64,000 nucleotides of DNA from Jaapia argillacea MUCL 33604 (taxonomy: Eukaryota; Basidiomycota; Agaricomycetes; Jaapiales; Jaapiaceae), in contig KL197756.1 of assembly GCA_000697665.1 (NCBI GenBank), positions 1-64,000 of the forward strand, in the 5' to 3' direction. This document shows positions 32,701 through 46,370 of the stretch, piece by piece. The number at the start of each line of letters is the position of its first letter. Within the stretch, counting starts at the first letter, position 1. A model generated the notes under the pieces. It saw only the letters and a program-made list of their open reading frames with translations. It was not told the DNA's origin and made no database searches. The position numbers and the translations under genes were made by a program.

Positions 32701-35613
32701 ACCCAGTTTCAACAAACATGCAAGACACCTTTGGTGCGCCGTTCAGTGCTGGCCTAGCATCACACGCCATCACTTTGTCACCTTCGACTTCGATTGAGTC
32801 TCAACGGATCTAAAGGCCTGACTGGTGAAGCCCGGTTCCAATCTGGGTCCCTTTCAGTATGGGTTCTCGACACACGCGGAGCGCATTTCCATTTCCGCAG
32901 TCTTATGGCTCATTATCCCCCCTTCCTGGGCTCCATTTCTAGTTCTGCACCTAATTTTCGAGTGGGAATTGCTCTATTTCCGAGTCGTGGACAGTTGTTG
33001 TCGATGTCATGGTTTGGAGAGCGGATTCCGAGTCCCTATCCCCTCGGAGCTGTCGTCCATCGATCATGCCTATAAGAGGAAACTGTATGCGCACCCGACC
33101 CAGTAGGACGGCGCCGAGAACGAGAAGCCGCCGCCACAATGTTCATTAGCGTTCTTGTTTGCATTGCACAGAGGCCTCTCCCTACCCCCTCCCACGGTTT
33201 TCTCAAGCAGTGAAGAAAGAACACACGTTGAAGAAAGGTTCGAGGAAGGAGCATCGTATGGCTGATATAGTGTTCTTCGCCTTTCCGATTTCGTTCGGGA
33301 CCTCGGGTATGGAGGTCGACATCCAGTTTGATTCACGTGTTGGACTACGGCTCTGAAGATCCTGTCGTTTGTGGAAGATCTGCTTGTTTGCCAATTTGTG
33401 TGATATTTTAGCTCATTTGCTCTAGTCGTGACGGGACGCGACTTGCCGGAGTCACTGTTTGGTATCCGCTTGCCTGTCCAAAGGTGAGTCTCGAACTCTG
33501 ATCAACTATAAGGCCTCTCTCACCTGCCATATCTCTGCCCAATCATTCAACCCCCTTCGCCGGCCTCGGCTGGTACACCACCAGAATGCTTTCAGCTGGT
33601 TCCACACATGCCGCTACGCCGGAATCCCGCGTAGCCTCTTCCCTTCACCAGCCGCGTTGAGGATGCGATATATCAGTCCATCAGTCGGTTCTTGGATACG
33701 ATCCAACTCTTGCTTGCGCTGGTATGCAAGTTGATCTTCCACTGGCGCAATTTTCGGTGCTTTTCGGGCTTATTGTTGAGTTATACCAACCTGCCAGGCA
33801 GAAGCCATACACCTGATACCGCCCAGCTCCTCGTGGTGCGTCCGTATCGGACTCCATCTCAAAAGTCTTTTATTCTCCGATGCTTCGGTACGTGCGTGGC
33901 GCCGAACTTAGCCTCGTCTGGCAATTTTAATTAGGAGAGTGGGCACCATTCATAGGGTTACGTTCGTTAGACGCAATTGCGCCCAGAACTAGGAGGCGCA
34001 TCCATGCGACCCGAATGCCTGTCGCTACTTACTCCTCTACTCAACCGCTGGAAGCTAGCCAGGACCGTTACACCAGTACTTCACAACAACACTTGTGGCA
34101 TTCTCGGCGTCTCCGGTGCGAAATTCGATCTCAACTGTCTTCATCATCATTCTCCACCAGGGTTCTTTTTGTAGCCCACTCGACGAATTGGACACGTTTG
34201 AGGATCCATATATAATCGATTCAAGGGTCTCCGAAGCCGACGGTATGCTCACCCCTTCGCTGATTGATTTGCCGCGGCCAAACTCGTGCACTCTCCTCAT
34301 ATCTCCATCGGTTTAAACGAGAACGCTTGCAGACCTCATTTGGTGCTCTCCCAGAGGTCAGCATCTCCTTTTTTTATCTGCTGCGCTCCTTCTGCCAGAG
34401 AAAAACTTAAAATAATGGCATAAAGACTGGAATCCGCATGACTGTGATGATCACCCCAAGTTTGATAAGGCTCGTGTTGGTGCGTCCTTCCTTGGCACAT
34501 CAGACGCTGGGCTCGAATTGACAACGACACGGTCTCCTTGCTGGAACCGGATCGGATTGCTGTCGCCTATAGCGCTCGCCGGGGTTGGCTGGGTAGAAGG
34601 TAAAATGTTCCCCATCGAGGTTGTCCCGCATGCGTGGAACGGATTTACCATCTCGCCCTACCAGGGTCTCATTCGATCTCACTATACGCCAGGGGGTGGA
34701 ATATTTTGCAGATTCTAGATCCAGGTCTCAGCGAACGGTAATGCACACGTTATCAAGGTCCGGTGCCAGCCTCATTATTAGGGTTCTTCTCTGCTCTTCC
34801 AAGACTTAGCATGGGAATACTCAATTTACCCCGGCTAAGCGACACGATACTCAATTCATGCTCTACGGCTGCTTTTAGAGTTTTATCATCAAGCCCTTGC
34901 GGAGGAACTTATTTTGCTCACCTTTCTGCCGTGGTTTCTCTTTGCCTCTAAACCGATACCTTGTTGGAATATTCCCGACTGGGTCCTTGATGCTATGGCT
35001 GTTCCCTTTGGCTACTAGTGAATCGGTGCGTTGTTCCGAGGCGCTTATCTGCTGACAGCGCCCTCACCTTGGAAGATATCCTGTAGAACACATAATTTCA
35101 CCTGGAGTCAGCAGTTCGGAGCCACAAAGCAGCAAGGAATTCTCACCGAAGGCTCTTCCGTGGATCTCCTGGTACTCCAGAGCCCTTTACAGGCAGGTAA
35201 GACGGAATGGAAACAGAAAATGCGGCGGTGTATTGGCACTTTCGAGGATATTCAGGCTCGGATGATGAACCCCTTCCGAATCAACGGTAATGGTGGTAGA
35301 GGTATTCTGAGCAGGGTGCTGGACGCCAGGCTTTCTGTTATGGGGGTTAACTTGGGTCGAATGCAGGTGCTGGAGACGGCGACTAGCATGTGTGAAAATT
35401 CCACCCCTCTATTACCATGAGGTGTATTAAGGTGTAGGAGTAGGATGTGTAACGAATGTCAGAGTTTTCGATTTACTTTTGCCCAAGTACATCGCACAAC
35501 GGGGTTGGTGCCCATGGTACACCTGAAACCATGATCTTCCCACGTTCCTGAAAGGGGTTGACAAGTTTCTGACGGTTGCCGTCAGCAGCGGCTCAAGATA
35601 CCAGGTCTCTACG
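29720..35613. other. Gene-poor 5.9-kb region with decayed F-box-like fragments
   Basis: No complete gene was found. Short frames on the plus strand between about 31.6 and 34.8 kb resemble pieces of a large agaricomycete F-box/LRR family (see 32290-33730). The rest (29.7-31.5 kb and 34.8-35.6 kb) shows only short frames with no domain, no terminal repeats and no transposase or polymerase motifs. Confidence 0.45.
32290..33730 (+). pseudogene. Fragments of an F-box/LRR-type gene
   Basis: At 32295 a frame reads ICLLAEILIYVFGLH-like, the helix of an F-box. At about 33570-33690 another reads FHTCRYAGIPRSLFPSP and then RYISPSVGSW, closely resembling a stretch common in a multicopy agaricomycete F-box/LRR family. 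Between and after them the frames change repeatedly and stops intervene, with no splice pattern that would rescue one gene. I read this as one or more decayed copies; limits are approximate. Confidence 0.4.
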
Positions 35614-38332
35614 ATGTCCGATGTCGGCGAAGTTCTGAACAGGGATCACTTACCACTGAACTGGGATAATCCTGACGCCTCGGATGCTCCCTCTAACTCT
35701 GACTATGGCGCTTTTCGTCGACGGTCACCAGGGCAGCGTGCACCTTCGCCAGATTCGATGACGCTGAACAGTCAATCTATGCCGCCCCCACCAACCAAGC
35801 CTGGTTCTCCTCCACGCTCCAGCTCCGAATCAGCTGGTAGAGCCTCGTCGTCTCGGTGGCGTGACAGCCTTACGACGACGCTCGAGCGACGAGATACTTA
35901 CTCGACCGCTGCCGATACGAATAGTATCGTGGAACCCAACTTTGACGAGAATATCTTGAGAGCATTATGCGACTTAGATGTGAGGTCCACCTTGGTTGGT
36001 CTTTGTATTGTGCTCTTATTCAAATTGTTCATAGTGTGGTGTTCCACTACTATTAGATCGAATTAAGCAAAGTATGGTATCTTGTCGAGTGCGTGGCATT
36101 TCCCTGCGAATATATGCTGGGTCCTTACAAGTTTAGTGTTGATAGGAGGCCTCTGTATTCTTCAAGAAACGGGCCGTGTTAGAAGAGGAGTACGGTCGGA
36201 GTATGCAGAAGTTGGCCAAGACATCTATGGATGTATATTCGACCAGCGATGGAAAGGCCGGGTCAGGATTAAGCCTCTTTCGAGATATTTCCTGCACAAC
36301 TGACCACCTCCAAGATCTTTCGTAACGGCTTGGCAAGCAAGTTTGCGCGTTCATGAGATACTTGCAGAGAACAGGATACGCTTCGCCCAGCGGCTAAACG
36401 AAATGAGTGAAGAGTTGGCTACCCTAGCGAAGGAGGTGGATAAGAACCGTAAACAGGTCAGATATGGATCCCTATCGATTTATCGTTGTATTCATCTCTA
36501 TCTAGACCAAAGACTTGGCGACTCGATATGAGCGAGCTCTGTCAGAATCTGAGATGACCACTGAAAAGTGCAAGTCGAGGTTCGATGCCACTGCCGAAGA
36601 ACTCGAACGGATTCTACTGCAGAAGGAAGGCGAGTCATTTAAGGACAATGCCGTCCAAGGCAGGTCGCCAGGCGGTGGTGGCAAGCGGGTGATTGGGAAA
36701 GTAGCGGCAAAAGGAGGCATGCTGTTAAAGGGAAAGAACCCCGGGAACGTGCGCTGACCTCCTCTCTATCTCGCATCTTACCGATGTTAACAGCTGCTCA
36801 TCACAGTTACACCGACAAGAGGACGACATTCGTTCCAGGATGTCAGCAGCCTCAGATGCTTATCGCAAATCCGTTACTGAAACCCAATCCATGCGTCAAG
36901 AATACTTCAATTTCCAACTGCCTCGGATCCTTCGTGTTTGTCTATCTATTTCAACACACCTTTCATAGGCTCAACGATTCTGATTAGGCGCTGAAAGAAT
37001 GTTCAGACGAAGTTGACCTTGGTACTCAGTACCACCTGACTCGATATGCGTTCTTGTTCGAAAACACCGTATTGAGTGACGGATCAACATTGGCTCCTGT
37101 AGGCATCGAGGAAGGTCGGTACCTTTTCTATATCGCCGAGCCTGCGCCTACTCACGGTCAACGTAGGTCCTGGACTGAAGGCGACCATTGAGACAATTGA
37201 CAATAGGACCGATTTTAGGGTGTATATGCAAAACTATGCGTATGCACATGGTAGTACACCATCTCGTGGCCCCAGGCGACAAGGACCTGAAGACGAGGGC
37301 TTCGTACGTTACTCTATTCCTTGGGATCTGTATACGATTTTCATGACGCTCCCTGGATTCCCAGCTGCCTCCCCTGCCCACATTTGCCGACAAAACCTCT
37401 TCAGCCGGTGGCTCCCCCGCTACGTCAACCTCCCAAATCCCAGACAAAGGGCGACCAACGTTTGGCGTAGATCTTGCCGAACAAATGGCAAGAGATAACG
37501 CAGAAGTTCCCTGCATCATGGAGAAATGCTGTGAAGCTATCGAAAAATACGGCCTTCGATCTCAGGGAATCTATCGTATCAGTGGGACTATGACGAAAGT
37601 CACGAAATTGAAAGAGAAACTTGACAAAGGTTCGTTCACCAATTTTTGCCTCTTTCATCACTTCCCCACTGATAACCCTATCCCTGTGTGGGTTAGATAT
37701 GGATTCGGTTGATCTCGACGCTCCAGAATGGGCGACCGACATCAATAACGTTACAAGCGTTCTCAAGCTGTGGTTACGAGAACTGCCCGATCCCTTGTTA
37801 ACGTATGCCTTACATCAACCCTTCATCGAATCCGCCAGTAAGGGTGCTCGTTCTCAAACTCCGTGAGCATTTTAAACTCATGTCTTCGTTCTGATAGAAA
37901 TCGAGAACGACCGACTACGGCATATACGTTTGCATGAGCGTGTTAACGAATTGCCAGACCCGAATTATGCGACGCTGAAATATTTCCTGGGACATTTGTA
38001 CAGGTGGGTGTTGGACTATCAGTTTTGGTGAGACTGAGTAATGAATGTGCTCCTAGGATCACGCAATTTGAACCGCAGAACCAAATGTCTGTTCAAAACA
38101 TTGCTATCGTCTTTGGACCGACGTTATTCGGCGTGGCTACTACGACTAATGGTACGAACGGACAGTCTGCCCAGGCTGATGCTACGTTCCAGAACAAAGT
38201 GGGCCTCCATCTCTCCTTCTTTCGCTCGGACGTCTTTAGCCTTTTCTGACCCACGTTATTTCAATAAAGGCGATCGAGACGATCCTGGAACATTACACCG
38301 ATATCTTCGTCGACGAATCTGAGGACCCATAA
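35614..38332 (+). CDS. F-BAR and RhoGAP domain protein (Rgd1-like)
   Basis: Thirteen exons (35614-35979, 36035-36076, 36146-36261, 36315-36456, 36506-36748, 36807-36935, 36988-37114, 37167-37303, 37365-37629, 37697-37837, 37898-38003, 38057-38198, 38270-38332) give about 672 residues. After a disordered Ser/Pro-rich N-terminus comes an F-BAR domain (CGVPLLLDRIKQS, KRAVLEEEYGRSMQKLAK, then coiled coil). A RhoGAP domain follows near the C-terminus: FGVDLAEQM start, arginine finger in GIYRISG, LKLWLRELPDPLL and NIAIVFGPTLF. Such proteins bind curved membrane and stimulate GTP hydrolysis by Rho-type GTPases in cell-wall and polarity signalling. Introns are 49-71 nt. A conserved ending DIFVDESEDP supports the last exon. 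Confidence 0.9.
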
Positions 38333-38826
38333 CTTTAAGTTATTACCTACCCCCCTTCCTTTCCCTCCTTATTCCCCGCTTATCCTTGGATACATACCCT
38401 TCCCATTCGTTCTCGGCTGGACCATGTCAATTCTACCCTTCACCTTTCGGACTCTTCATTCCTCCCAACTGGAATTTTTCCTTGTGTTACCATTTGACGA
38501 CTCCTCGCTTTATGGATCGGATCGGCATGTCTATACATCTTCTCTGGGGATTACAACTACATTTGATATCTATTTGTTTGCTGCTGCTACTACGTGCTAC
38601 TAGAATCGTCGCTCCAGGTCATTCTTCTAAGGGTGTGGTATCATAAAAGGACGAGTTTCCTATGGCATAGTGCATGGAGATGGGAGAGACAAAAAGTTCT
38701 CTGAAGAGTCCCAAGATTAACGTGAATGTACAAAGTCCAAGATGGGTAGCGGGGGACGACAGATCACTACAAACCCATCAGAACCGCATAAGCAACAAAA
38801 TGGGGATCGAAACCCACCTAAAGATC
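38333..38826. other. Convergent spacer between RhoGAP and F-box genes
   Basis: A 494-nt spacer holding both 3' UTRs. Nothing coding is supported; plus-strand frames further right (38674-39121) are antisense to the last exon of the F-box gene. Confidence 0.45.
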
Positions 38827-40470
38827 CTATGGCGTCCCAGGATACCACCCACTCCCACTCCCACTCCCACCTCCAATTCCAGTACCCAAATGATATCTAT
38901 CAACCCACCCAACGCCCTCCTCCAAACACCATTCCACCTTTGAAGGGAAAATGACGGTCTTCAAAACCGGACACGCCCTCGCCCAAGTCGAACAAAGTGA
39001 TAATTCGTCGGAGGGGTTCGCACGGGATATACCGTCTATTGCCGTTGGTGAGAGATCGAGTTCGAGGAGGGATGGGAAGGCTGTTAGGACTGGTGTTAGA
39101 CCTGCTAACAGCGCCTATACGTGATCCAAGCCACCCGTGAGTTCATTGTAGCGTAGAGGGGAGAAGGAAGGGGAGGAAAGGCGACGTACGATCCCGCTCA
39201 ATGCATGATGCAACGTATGCCTCAACGCCAACCTCACCCTCAAAAACTCCACAAACCTCAACTGCTTACTAACGTCCCTCAACAAAATTGGCGTAACCGA
39301 CATACCGCCCAAATCTAACCAGGTGAGGTTGGAGCTCCCTTCTGAGAGTTTTATGAGGTCTGATTGGGAGATGTATTCTTGGCCGATTAGGGAGAGGGAG
39401 TGGATGGGGCGGGTGGGGAGGAGGGAGGCTGCTGTTGGGGGGCTGCCTCTGAATGTTGAGAGGTGGGGGAGGATGGGTGGGGAGAGGGAGGTCGAAGCGA
39501 GGGGGGATGAGGAAGGAGAGTGGGGAGTGTTAGGGAAGGAGAGGGGCGTTCGGTGGTCTGGGAGACGGAGGTGGAGGAGTGTTGGATGGGATGACAAGAA
39601 ATCTTCAAGACCTTCCAAACTTTGTGGTGTAGACGGCACACCCGGTCTATGACTCCCCAACCCACTCAACCCAAAATGTATCAAGTCTGGAAAATGACAT
39701 CCAGCGAGGATATCTTGGAATCGTAAATCTTTCCCCGTAGCTCCGAAAGACAAGTCCAAAGACTCGAGGTGTCGAGCACAACGTAAGACGACTGCCATAT
39801 CTTCCACGACGCTAGGAACGAAAGCGCTCCAATTGATTTGTTGGTGGTGTCCTCCGTTCCTATTAGGATTCCCACCACCACCACCACTCCCCACTACACC
39901 CGACCCGTCGTCCCTATCAACCGTAACCCATCTGATATGAAACTTTTTGACGCAATCGACCAAATACCATCTCCTCAAGATAGTTTGAAAAGCTCGTGCG
40001 CTCTTGTACGGGATGGGTGAAGTTGACGAGAGAGTTTCTGTTATGGATAAGTTGGAGTATAAGAGACGTTCGGCTATGAAACGCCAGCGTTGGGAGACGA
40101 GGACGATTTGGACGAGGGAGGATTGAGGGAGGGAGAGGAAGATTGATGTTAGGGTTTCGTTTGGTAGGGACGTCCGATCTCGAGATGATGGTGAGATTGA
40201 GTTGGTCGAGATCGAGTCTGGTGTTGTTTGTGGTGGAATTGAAACCGAGTTGTGGTCTGCACCCGGGGACGAGGTCGAGTGAGAATCTTCCAGCAGTTCG
40301 GCGTCCCAATAGTCTTGAGAACTATCATCATCATCATCATCTTCCTCATCCCAATCATATTCTCCGTCATTTGATTTTGGAGGGTAAGAAGGTGGGAGAG
40401 AGGCGGCGATAGAGATTAGAGATAGGCGTTGTTCGTCGGTGTCCATCATCATGCTGTCGTCGGCGTTCAT
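38827..40470 (-). CDS. F-box/LRR protein, 522 residues
   Basis: Exon 1 runs 40470-39190 and exon 2 39114-38827, joined by a 75-nt intron with donor GTACGT. The first exon alone would end at 39115 with an unrelated tail. Across the splice the repeat continues GIALLAGLTPVLTAFPSLLE, then LCSTWARACPVLKTVIFPSK, so exon 2 is clearly coding. An acidic Asp/Glu-rich stretch near residue 45 precedes a canonical F-box, SLPNETLTSIFLSLPQSSLV and QIVLVSQRWRFIAERLLY, followed by LRRs. The tail has a Gly-Ser repeat. Likely an SCF ubiquitin-ligase receptor; it is not closely related to the trio at 16.5-22.7 kb. Confidence 0.85.
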
Positions 40471-41139
40471 CGAGGCAGCTGCTGCGATTGCGTGGAAGTC
40501 GGGTTGGTGAGTGAGTTGGGTTTATGTTTGTGAGCGGTATGTATATTGGCGGAGAAATTACGGTGCATCTTTTCATCGCCGCCCCCCGAGGTTACTGCAA
40601 TCATCAGAAACCATCAACGGCGGCGTCTAACAACAGAGCTCTTCCACAATCTCTTGTCCTTCCCGTGGAGTCTTGGGTGGAGAGTCGGCCATTGTGTAGC
40701 TTGAGGTCGAGTGCGATGACGGAGGGGTATAATGGACTGGGCGAGGAATAAAGAAAGAAGTGATTTTGTGGAGGCACTTCGGCAGTGTCGCTACACCTTG
40801 CGACCATCACGATGATTTATCGGTGCCGTATGTTTAGAGGCGTGCCGTTGCTAACCGAAAGGGTAACAACTTTACTCAGCAGACTCGACGATAACAACTC
40901 ACAAGATCCGTCCAAACATCGTCAGCAACAGATGCCAATCATTCCTCCATCCCATGCCACACCCTCTGACCTTAATCATTCAATCAGAGTTGCATATCAA
41001 GACCCATCACATAAATTTCATATGCATGACGCGTGCATCAATACTAACGACCACTACAGTCGGAGACATAAGGGAACCAAGTAAGAAAGATAAATAATCC
41101 TAATGATACATGTCCAACGGCATAAAGCCTCAAACCCCC
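40471..41139. other. Spacer between F-box gene and histone H3
   Basis: A 669-nt stretch between two minus-strand genes. It holds the F-box promoter and the H3 3' UTR; no coding frame is supported. Confidence 0.4.
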
Positions 41140-42514
<1,375 letters not shown>

Positions 42515-42819
42515 TCTCGTTTGGGTTTCGGTTTGGCTACTCGGATGTATCATTAGTATTGTAATTTATCTACTATATTCTTTTTTTGCCATCATCTTGC
42601 TTGGAGGATTTGTGAGAGTTTAATCAACGTTCCTTTGCGGGTTGAAGTCGAAGGGAGGTTACGGGGTACCGAAAATTTATCATGAATAGAGCAAGGCCCA
42701 ACCTAGTCGAACTCATGCGGGTTCATCAAGTGTCCATTCCTTCGATACAACATCAAGACCAAGTCACAGATATGCAAAGGGTATCACAAATCCAAACACT
42801 CTAACCTAACACCCAAACG
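42515..42819. other. Convergent spacer between H4 and the Sds3-like gene
   Basis: A 305-nt spacer for the two 3' UTRs. I see no stem-loop of the animal replication-histone type after H4. Confidence 0.4.
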
Positions 42820-44101
42820 CTACGCCTTCCCAAGCGCAACACCAGCCGCCCTCCTCCTCTTACTCCCCCTCCTAATATCCCCTAGGTCCCCCTCAATCTC
42901 ACTCTCCTTCGCCAACCCAAGCACAACCAAACTCTTCCCCAACCCCCCAATAACCTCTTTATCACCTCCTTTCCCCCCCGCACCCCCCGCACCACCTTTT
43001 GCTCTCCTCCTACTCCCACTCGTAGCACCGGCGTTGTGGGTTGATGAGGCGGGCAAGGTGGAAGGGAGTGTGAGAGTTAGAGGGAGGGGGAAGGGGGAGG
43101 GGAGTTCGTCTATTGATAGGGAGTGGGGGTTTAGGAGGGGGGTTGTTAGAGAGGGTAGGGGGTTGGTGGGGGGGAGCGGGTGGCCTGTGTTTGAGAGAGG
43201 GGTGGGAGGTGGGGAGGTTCCGGTTCCTAGTTTGTTTCGGAGTTTGCGAGTTATGTGGGGTCGGGATTGGGAGTCTAGATTAGCATCTGTCGAAGGAAAC
43301 ATATTCAGTCAACCTGTCACCACCAATCCCATAAAGACGCAAAACAGCACGCCGCAACCCCAACAGAGCAGGAAGAAAAGACGCGAAAAGCGCAAGACAC
43401 AAAAAGGGGAGAGAACCAACCTCCAATCCCCTCCCCATCCTTCTCCTCCCTAGCCCTCCTCCGCCTCTCCTCAACACCCTCCAACATCCTTTCCCTAATC
43501 CTCTCCCTACCCCTCCTCCACTCCTCCTCAACCTTCTCCCTTTCCTCTTTCCACCCAACCTCAACGCCTTCCAATGCAAACTTCTCTTCGAGAGCGTTTT
43601 GTCCGAGGAGGGCGGAACGTTCGAGGGAGAGGGGGTATAGACGGAGTGTGTAGGAGGGGACGGTTCCGGGGTGGGTGGAGAGGGAGAGGGAGGTGGTGTG
43701 GAGGTTTGTGAGGGTTTCTGTGTAGTGTCGGCCGCTTGAGGGGTGGGGAGGGTGAGGAGGAGGAAGTGGAAAGGGGGGAAAGACTCACTCGTCTCGTCTA
43801 TCACTCATCTCTTTCCCAACTTTCCCAACCATCTCCTTTCGTTTCCTCCTATCCTTCAAGTTCGGCTCTTCATTCGTCACACCTAAAACGCAAAAACACA
43901 ACATCAGCCAACTCCTCAACAACATACCCCAAAACCACACCACCCAAAAAATCAAAATGCCGACTCACCAAGTCTCCCACTACTAGGCCCCGCAACAGCA
44001 TAATGCCCATCCCCGCCGGCGATTCCATATTGAAGATGATCGTTTCCTCCTCTAGGAGGTTTGTGTGAATGTAATGGGAACATGCCTGGTTGTGGTGGCA
44101 T
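42820..44101 (-). CDS. Sds3-like subunit of the Sin3/Rpd3 histone deacetylase complex
   Basis: Exons 44101-43969, 43882-43789, 43734-43421 and 43286-42820 give about 335 residues. The Sds3 family core is visible: DRRKRKEMVGKVGKEMSDRR, then GRHYTETLTNLHTTSLSL and PSYTLRLYPLSLERSALL. A long charged coiled coil follows, EGVEVGWKEEREKVEEEWRR and ERMLEGVEERRRRAREEKDG. The C-terminal third is Pro/Ser-rich and then basic. ATG 44101 is preceded by an in-frame stop. Sds3 bridges Sin3 and the deacetylase Rpd3 in repression. The third intron is 134 nt; its acceptor was chosen because it restores IGDANLDSQSRPHITRKL. Confidence 0.75.
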
Positions 44102-44453
44102 TTGCTTTGAAAACACAACGCGATCGCCCGGGAGAAATTAGAAACTGTGCAGCTGGAACGCGGATACCAGCGGTTAGATCGTTTTGGCCTATTGTGTTCG
44201 AGTGGAGAAGTGACATGGTGACATTTGGGCATCGTGACACGCTAAATGGGGGTGCGATTTTATTGGACTTGGGAGGAGATCATGGACGGAGAAGGGGTAT
44301 GAGTTACGATACAATAGACGTACACTAGAATCTACAAGATTTGGGGATAGCCCCACAACCGAAACGCCTCCTGCCTTCAACCCTACCGCCCCAAAAAAAA
44401 AAAGTGAAATCCTATTCAACCTCAGGCCCGGAACAACTTGAAGTCAAGCTCCC
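44102..44453. other. Spacer between sugar transporter and Sds3-like gene
   Basis: A 352-nt spacer between two minus-strand genes, with no coding potential noted; an A-rich run lies at about 44390-44401, just past the transporter stop. Confidence 0.35.
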
Positions 44454-46370
44454 TCAAATCTCCTCCACGACCTTTACACCTTTCCTCGTTCCATCACCCT
44501 CAGCCACAACCTTCCTCCGCTCCAAACTCTTCCTCTTCGGGTTCTCAGCCTCGAAGATCTCATCCATCTCCTCCAAATTCCTCCCTTTAGTCTCCACAAA
44601 CCATCCCCAAATCACAAATGCCCCAAGCGCATCCCACAAGATATAAAAAATATAAAACCTCCACCCCGCTCTCGAAATAGCCACAGGAGGCACATACGTA
44701 TTGAAGACATTGGCGATGTTGACCAATAGATTCATAAACGCTAAACCTTTGGCTCGAGTGTTGAAAGCGAGGACTTCGGTTGGGTAGAGGGATTGAGCTG
44801 GTGTCCAGGAGAATGCGAAGACGACTAGGAAGACGTAGACGAATGCGATGCCTACGGCTCCGACTATGGGTTTGCCGGCTTGATTGGCGGTACATGCTGT
44901 GATGACCGCTACGCTGGCGGCCATTCCTGTACTCGAAGCGATGAGGAGTTTTCGACGTCCGACACGGTCCATGTATCGTAAACCAGAAAGAGCTGCGGCC
45001 ATCCTGTTGAAGAATAGAATGTCAATTAACACGGAAATGTTCTAGGGTCAGAATATCCACATACATGATTGGTGTTTGAATCGCGTTCAGGAGGAGCTGG
45101 GTCCTTTCACTCGTAATACCCGCCGTTTTCGCTAAACGAGTCTTCACGTCAACACAACCCCAAGACCGATCTAGGACCTCAAAAAATGAAACCACGTACC
45201 CATCAAAGGGAAATAGTAACTCGTAGGAGGCAAATCCCACTGCCCAAAGAACGCAATACATGAAATCAAGAAAGTCCTATACCTCGCCGACCTCGAATTG
45301 AACAATTCCCTAAAATCCCACCATCGCTTATCAGAGCCCGAAGCTGAGATGACTTGGCTCATCTCTTCCATTTCTAAGGCGACGATGGGTGAGTCGGGGT
45401 TACCGTCTCCGTGGTACTTGATTAAGATCTCTCGGGCTTTCTCGACGTTCCCTTGACCGATATACCTTTGGATGTATTTTGTGTGAGTAAAGAGCTTTGC
45501 GATAGTGGGGTGGGAAGCGGAAGGCGCTGACCATCTAGGAGACTCGGGGATAAACCAGATGCAAGAGAGGAGAATGACTGAAGGAAGAGCTTGTACTCCG
45601 AGAGGCAGGCGCCAGACGAATTGAGGCTGGCTGGGGATGTAGTTCAGGCCGTATTCGAGCCATGTCGACACGATCGTTCCCAAGAAGAAACAAGACTGAT
45701 ACGCTCCAGTCAACACACCCCGATATCTTCATGACCCAACGCCACTTAGTAAACCAGCTCAACCTTCCATGAAAGGTTCTGACTTACCTCGGATAAGCCA
45801 TCTCAACCACATACGCCGGTCCAGCAGTCTGCACTAACACTGCTCCCAAACCAAGAATGAACCTTCCACCCATCAGAGTGCCCAAATTATGAGCCGTAGT
45901 TTGCATGATCGCTCCAATAATGCACACAACCGAACCGATCGCCATCCCCACTTTTCTTCCATACTTGTCCGCACAAGGTCCTGCGAATAAGCAACCTGCT
46001 ACGTTGCCGATAACGTATAAAGCGGCGACGAGGCCTTGATTGTTTGGCGTGATCCCAAAGTAACTCGTAAAGGTCGTCATTGCAGACAGACCACCTGTAT
46101 TGAAGGCTTAGATGTTTGTATTACTGAAGGAAAGAGAGGAGAATGCTCACCGAAGGTGTTGGCGTCGAATCCATTGGTCGCCGAACATAGGTATGCAACG
46201 AACAAGATGCCGTAGAGTTTCAAGAAACTCTTGCGGAAAGGGTTTGGGTTCTCCTCCAGCAACGCCTTCTCCAGTCTCGCACTCTCCGTCATCTTCTCGA
46301 TGTGTCGATCATGGTCACTGCCATCATACCCAGCACCTTCAAGATGTTCAATGCTGTCTTTCGACGACAT
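44454..46370 (-). CDS. MFS sugar transporter (SP family)
   Basis: Exons 46370-46151, 46094-45788, 45726-45532, 45465-45200, 45131-45065 and 45003-44454 give about 534 residues. Sugar-porter marks include LFAGPCADKYGRKVGM (loop 2-3), GRFILGLGAVL, IPESPRW before the central loop, the DRVGRRKLL repeat in the second half, and the end WFVETKGRNLEEMDEIFE. Twelve helices are expected at the plasma membrane. The intron 45466-45531 is 66 nt and free of stops, so the open frame alone adds 22 spurious residues after PESPRW; removing it restores PESPRWYIGQGNVEKARE. A TATAAAA box lies about 78 nt upstream of the ATG. Substrate (hexose, disaccharide or other) is not clear. Confidence 0.88.

Noticed and set aside
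29720-35613. Possible transposon in the large gene-poor region
   Set aside because: No terminal repeats, target duplications, transposase, reverse transcriptase or integrase motifs were seen.
38674-39121. Three plus-strand ORFs downstream of the RhoGAP gene
   Set aside because: They are antisense to the last exon of the F-box gene, whose minus-strand reading is clearly leucine-rich-repeat coding.
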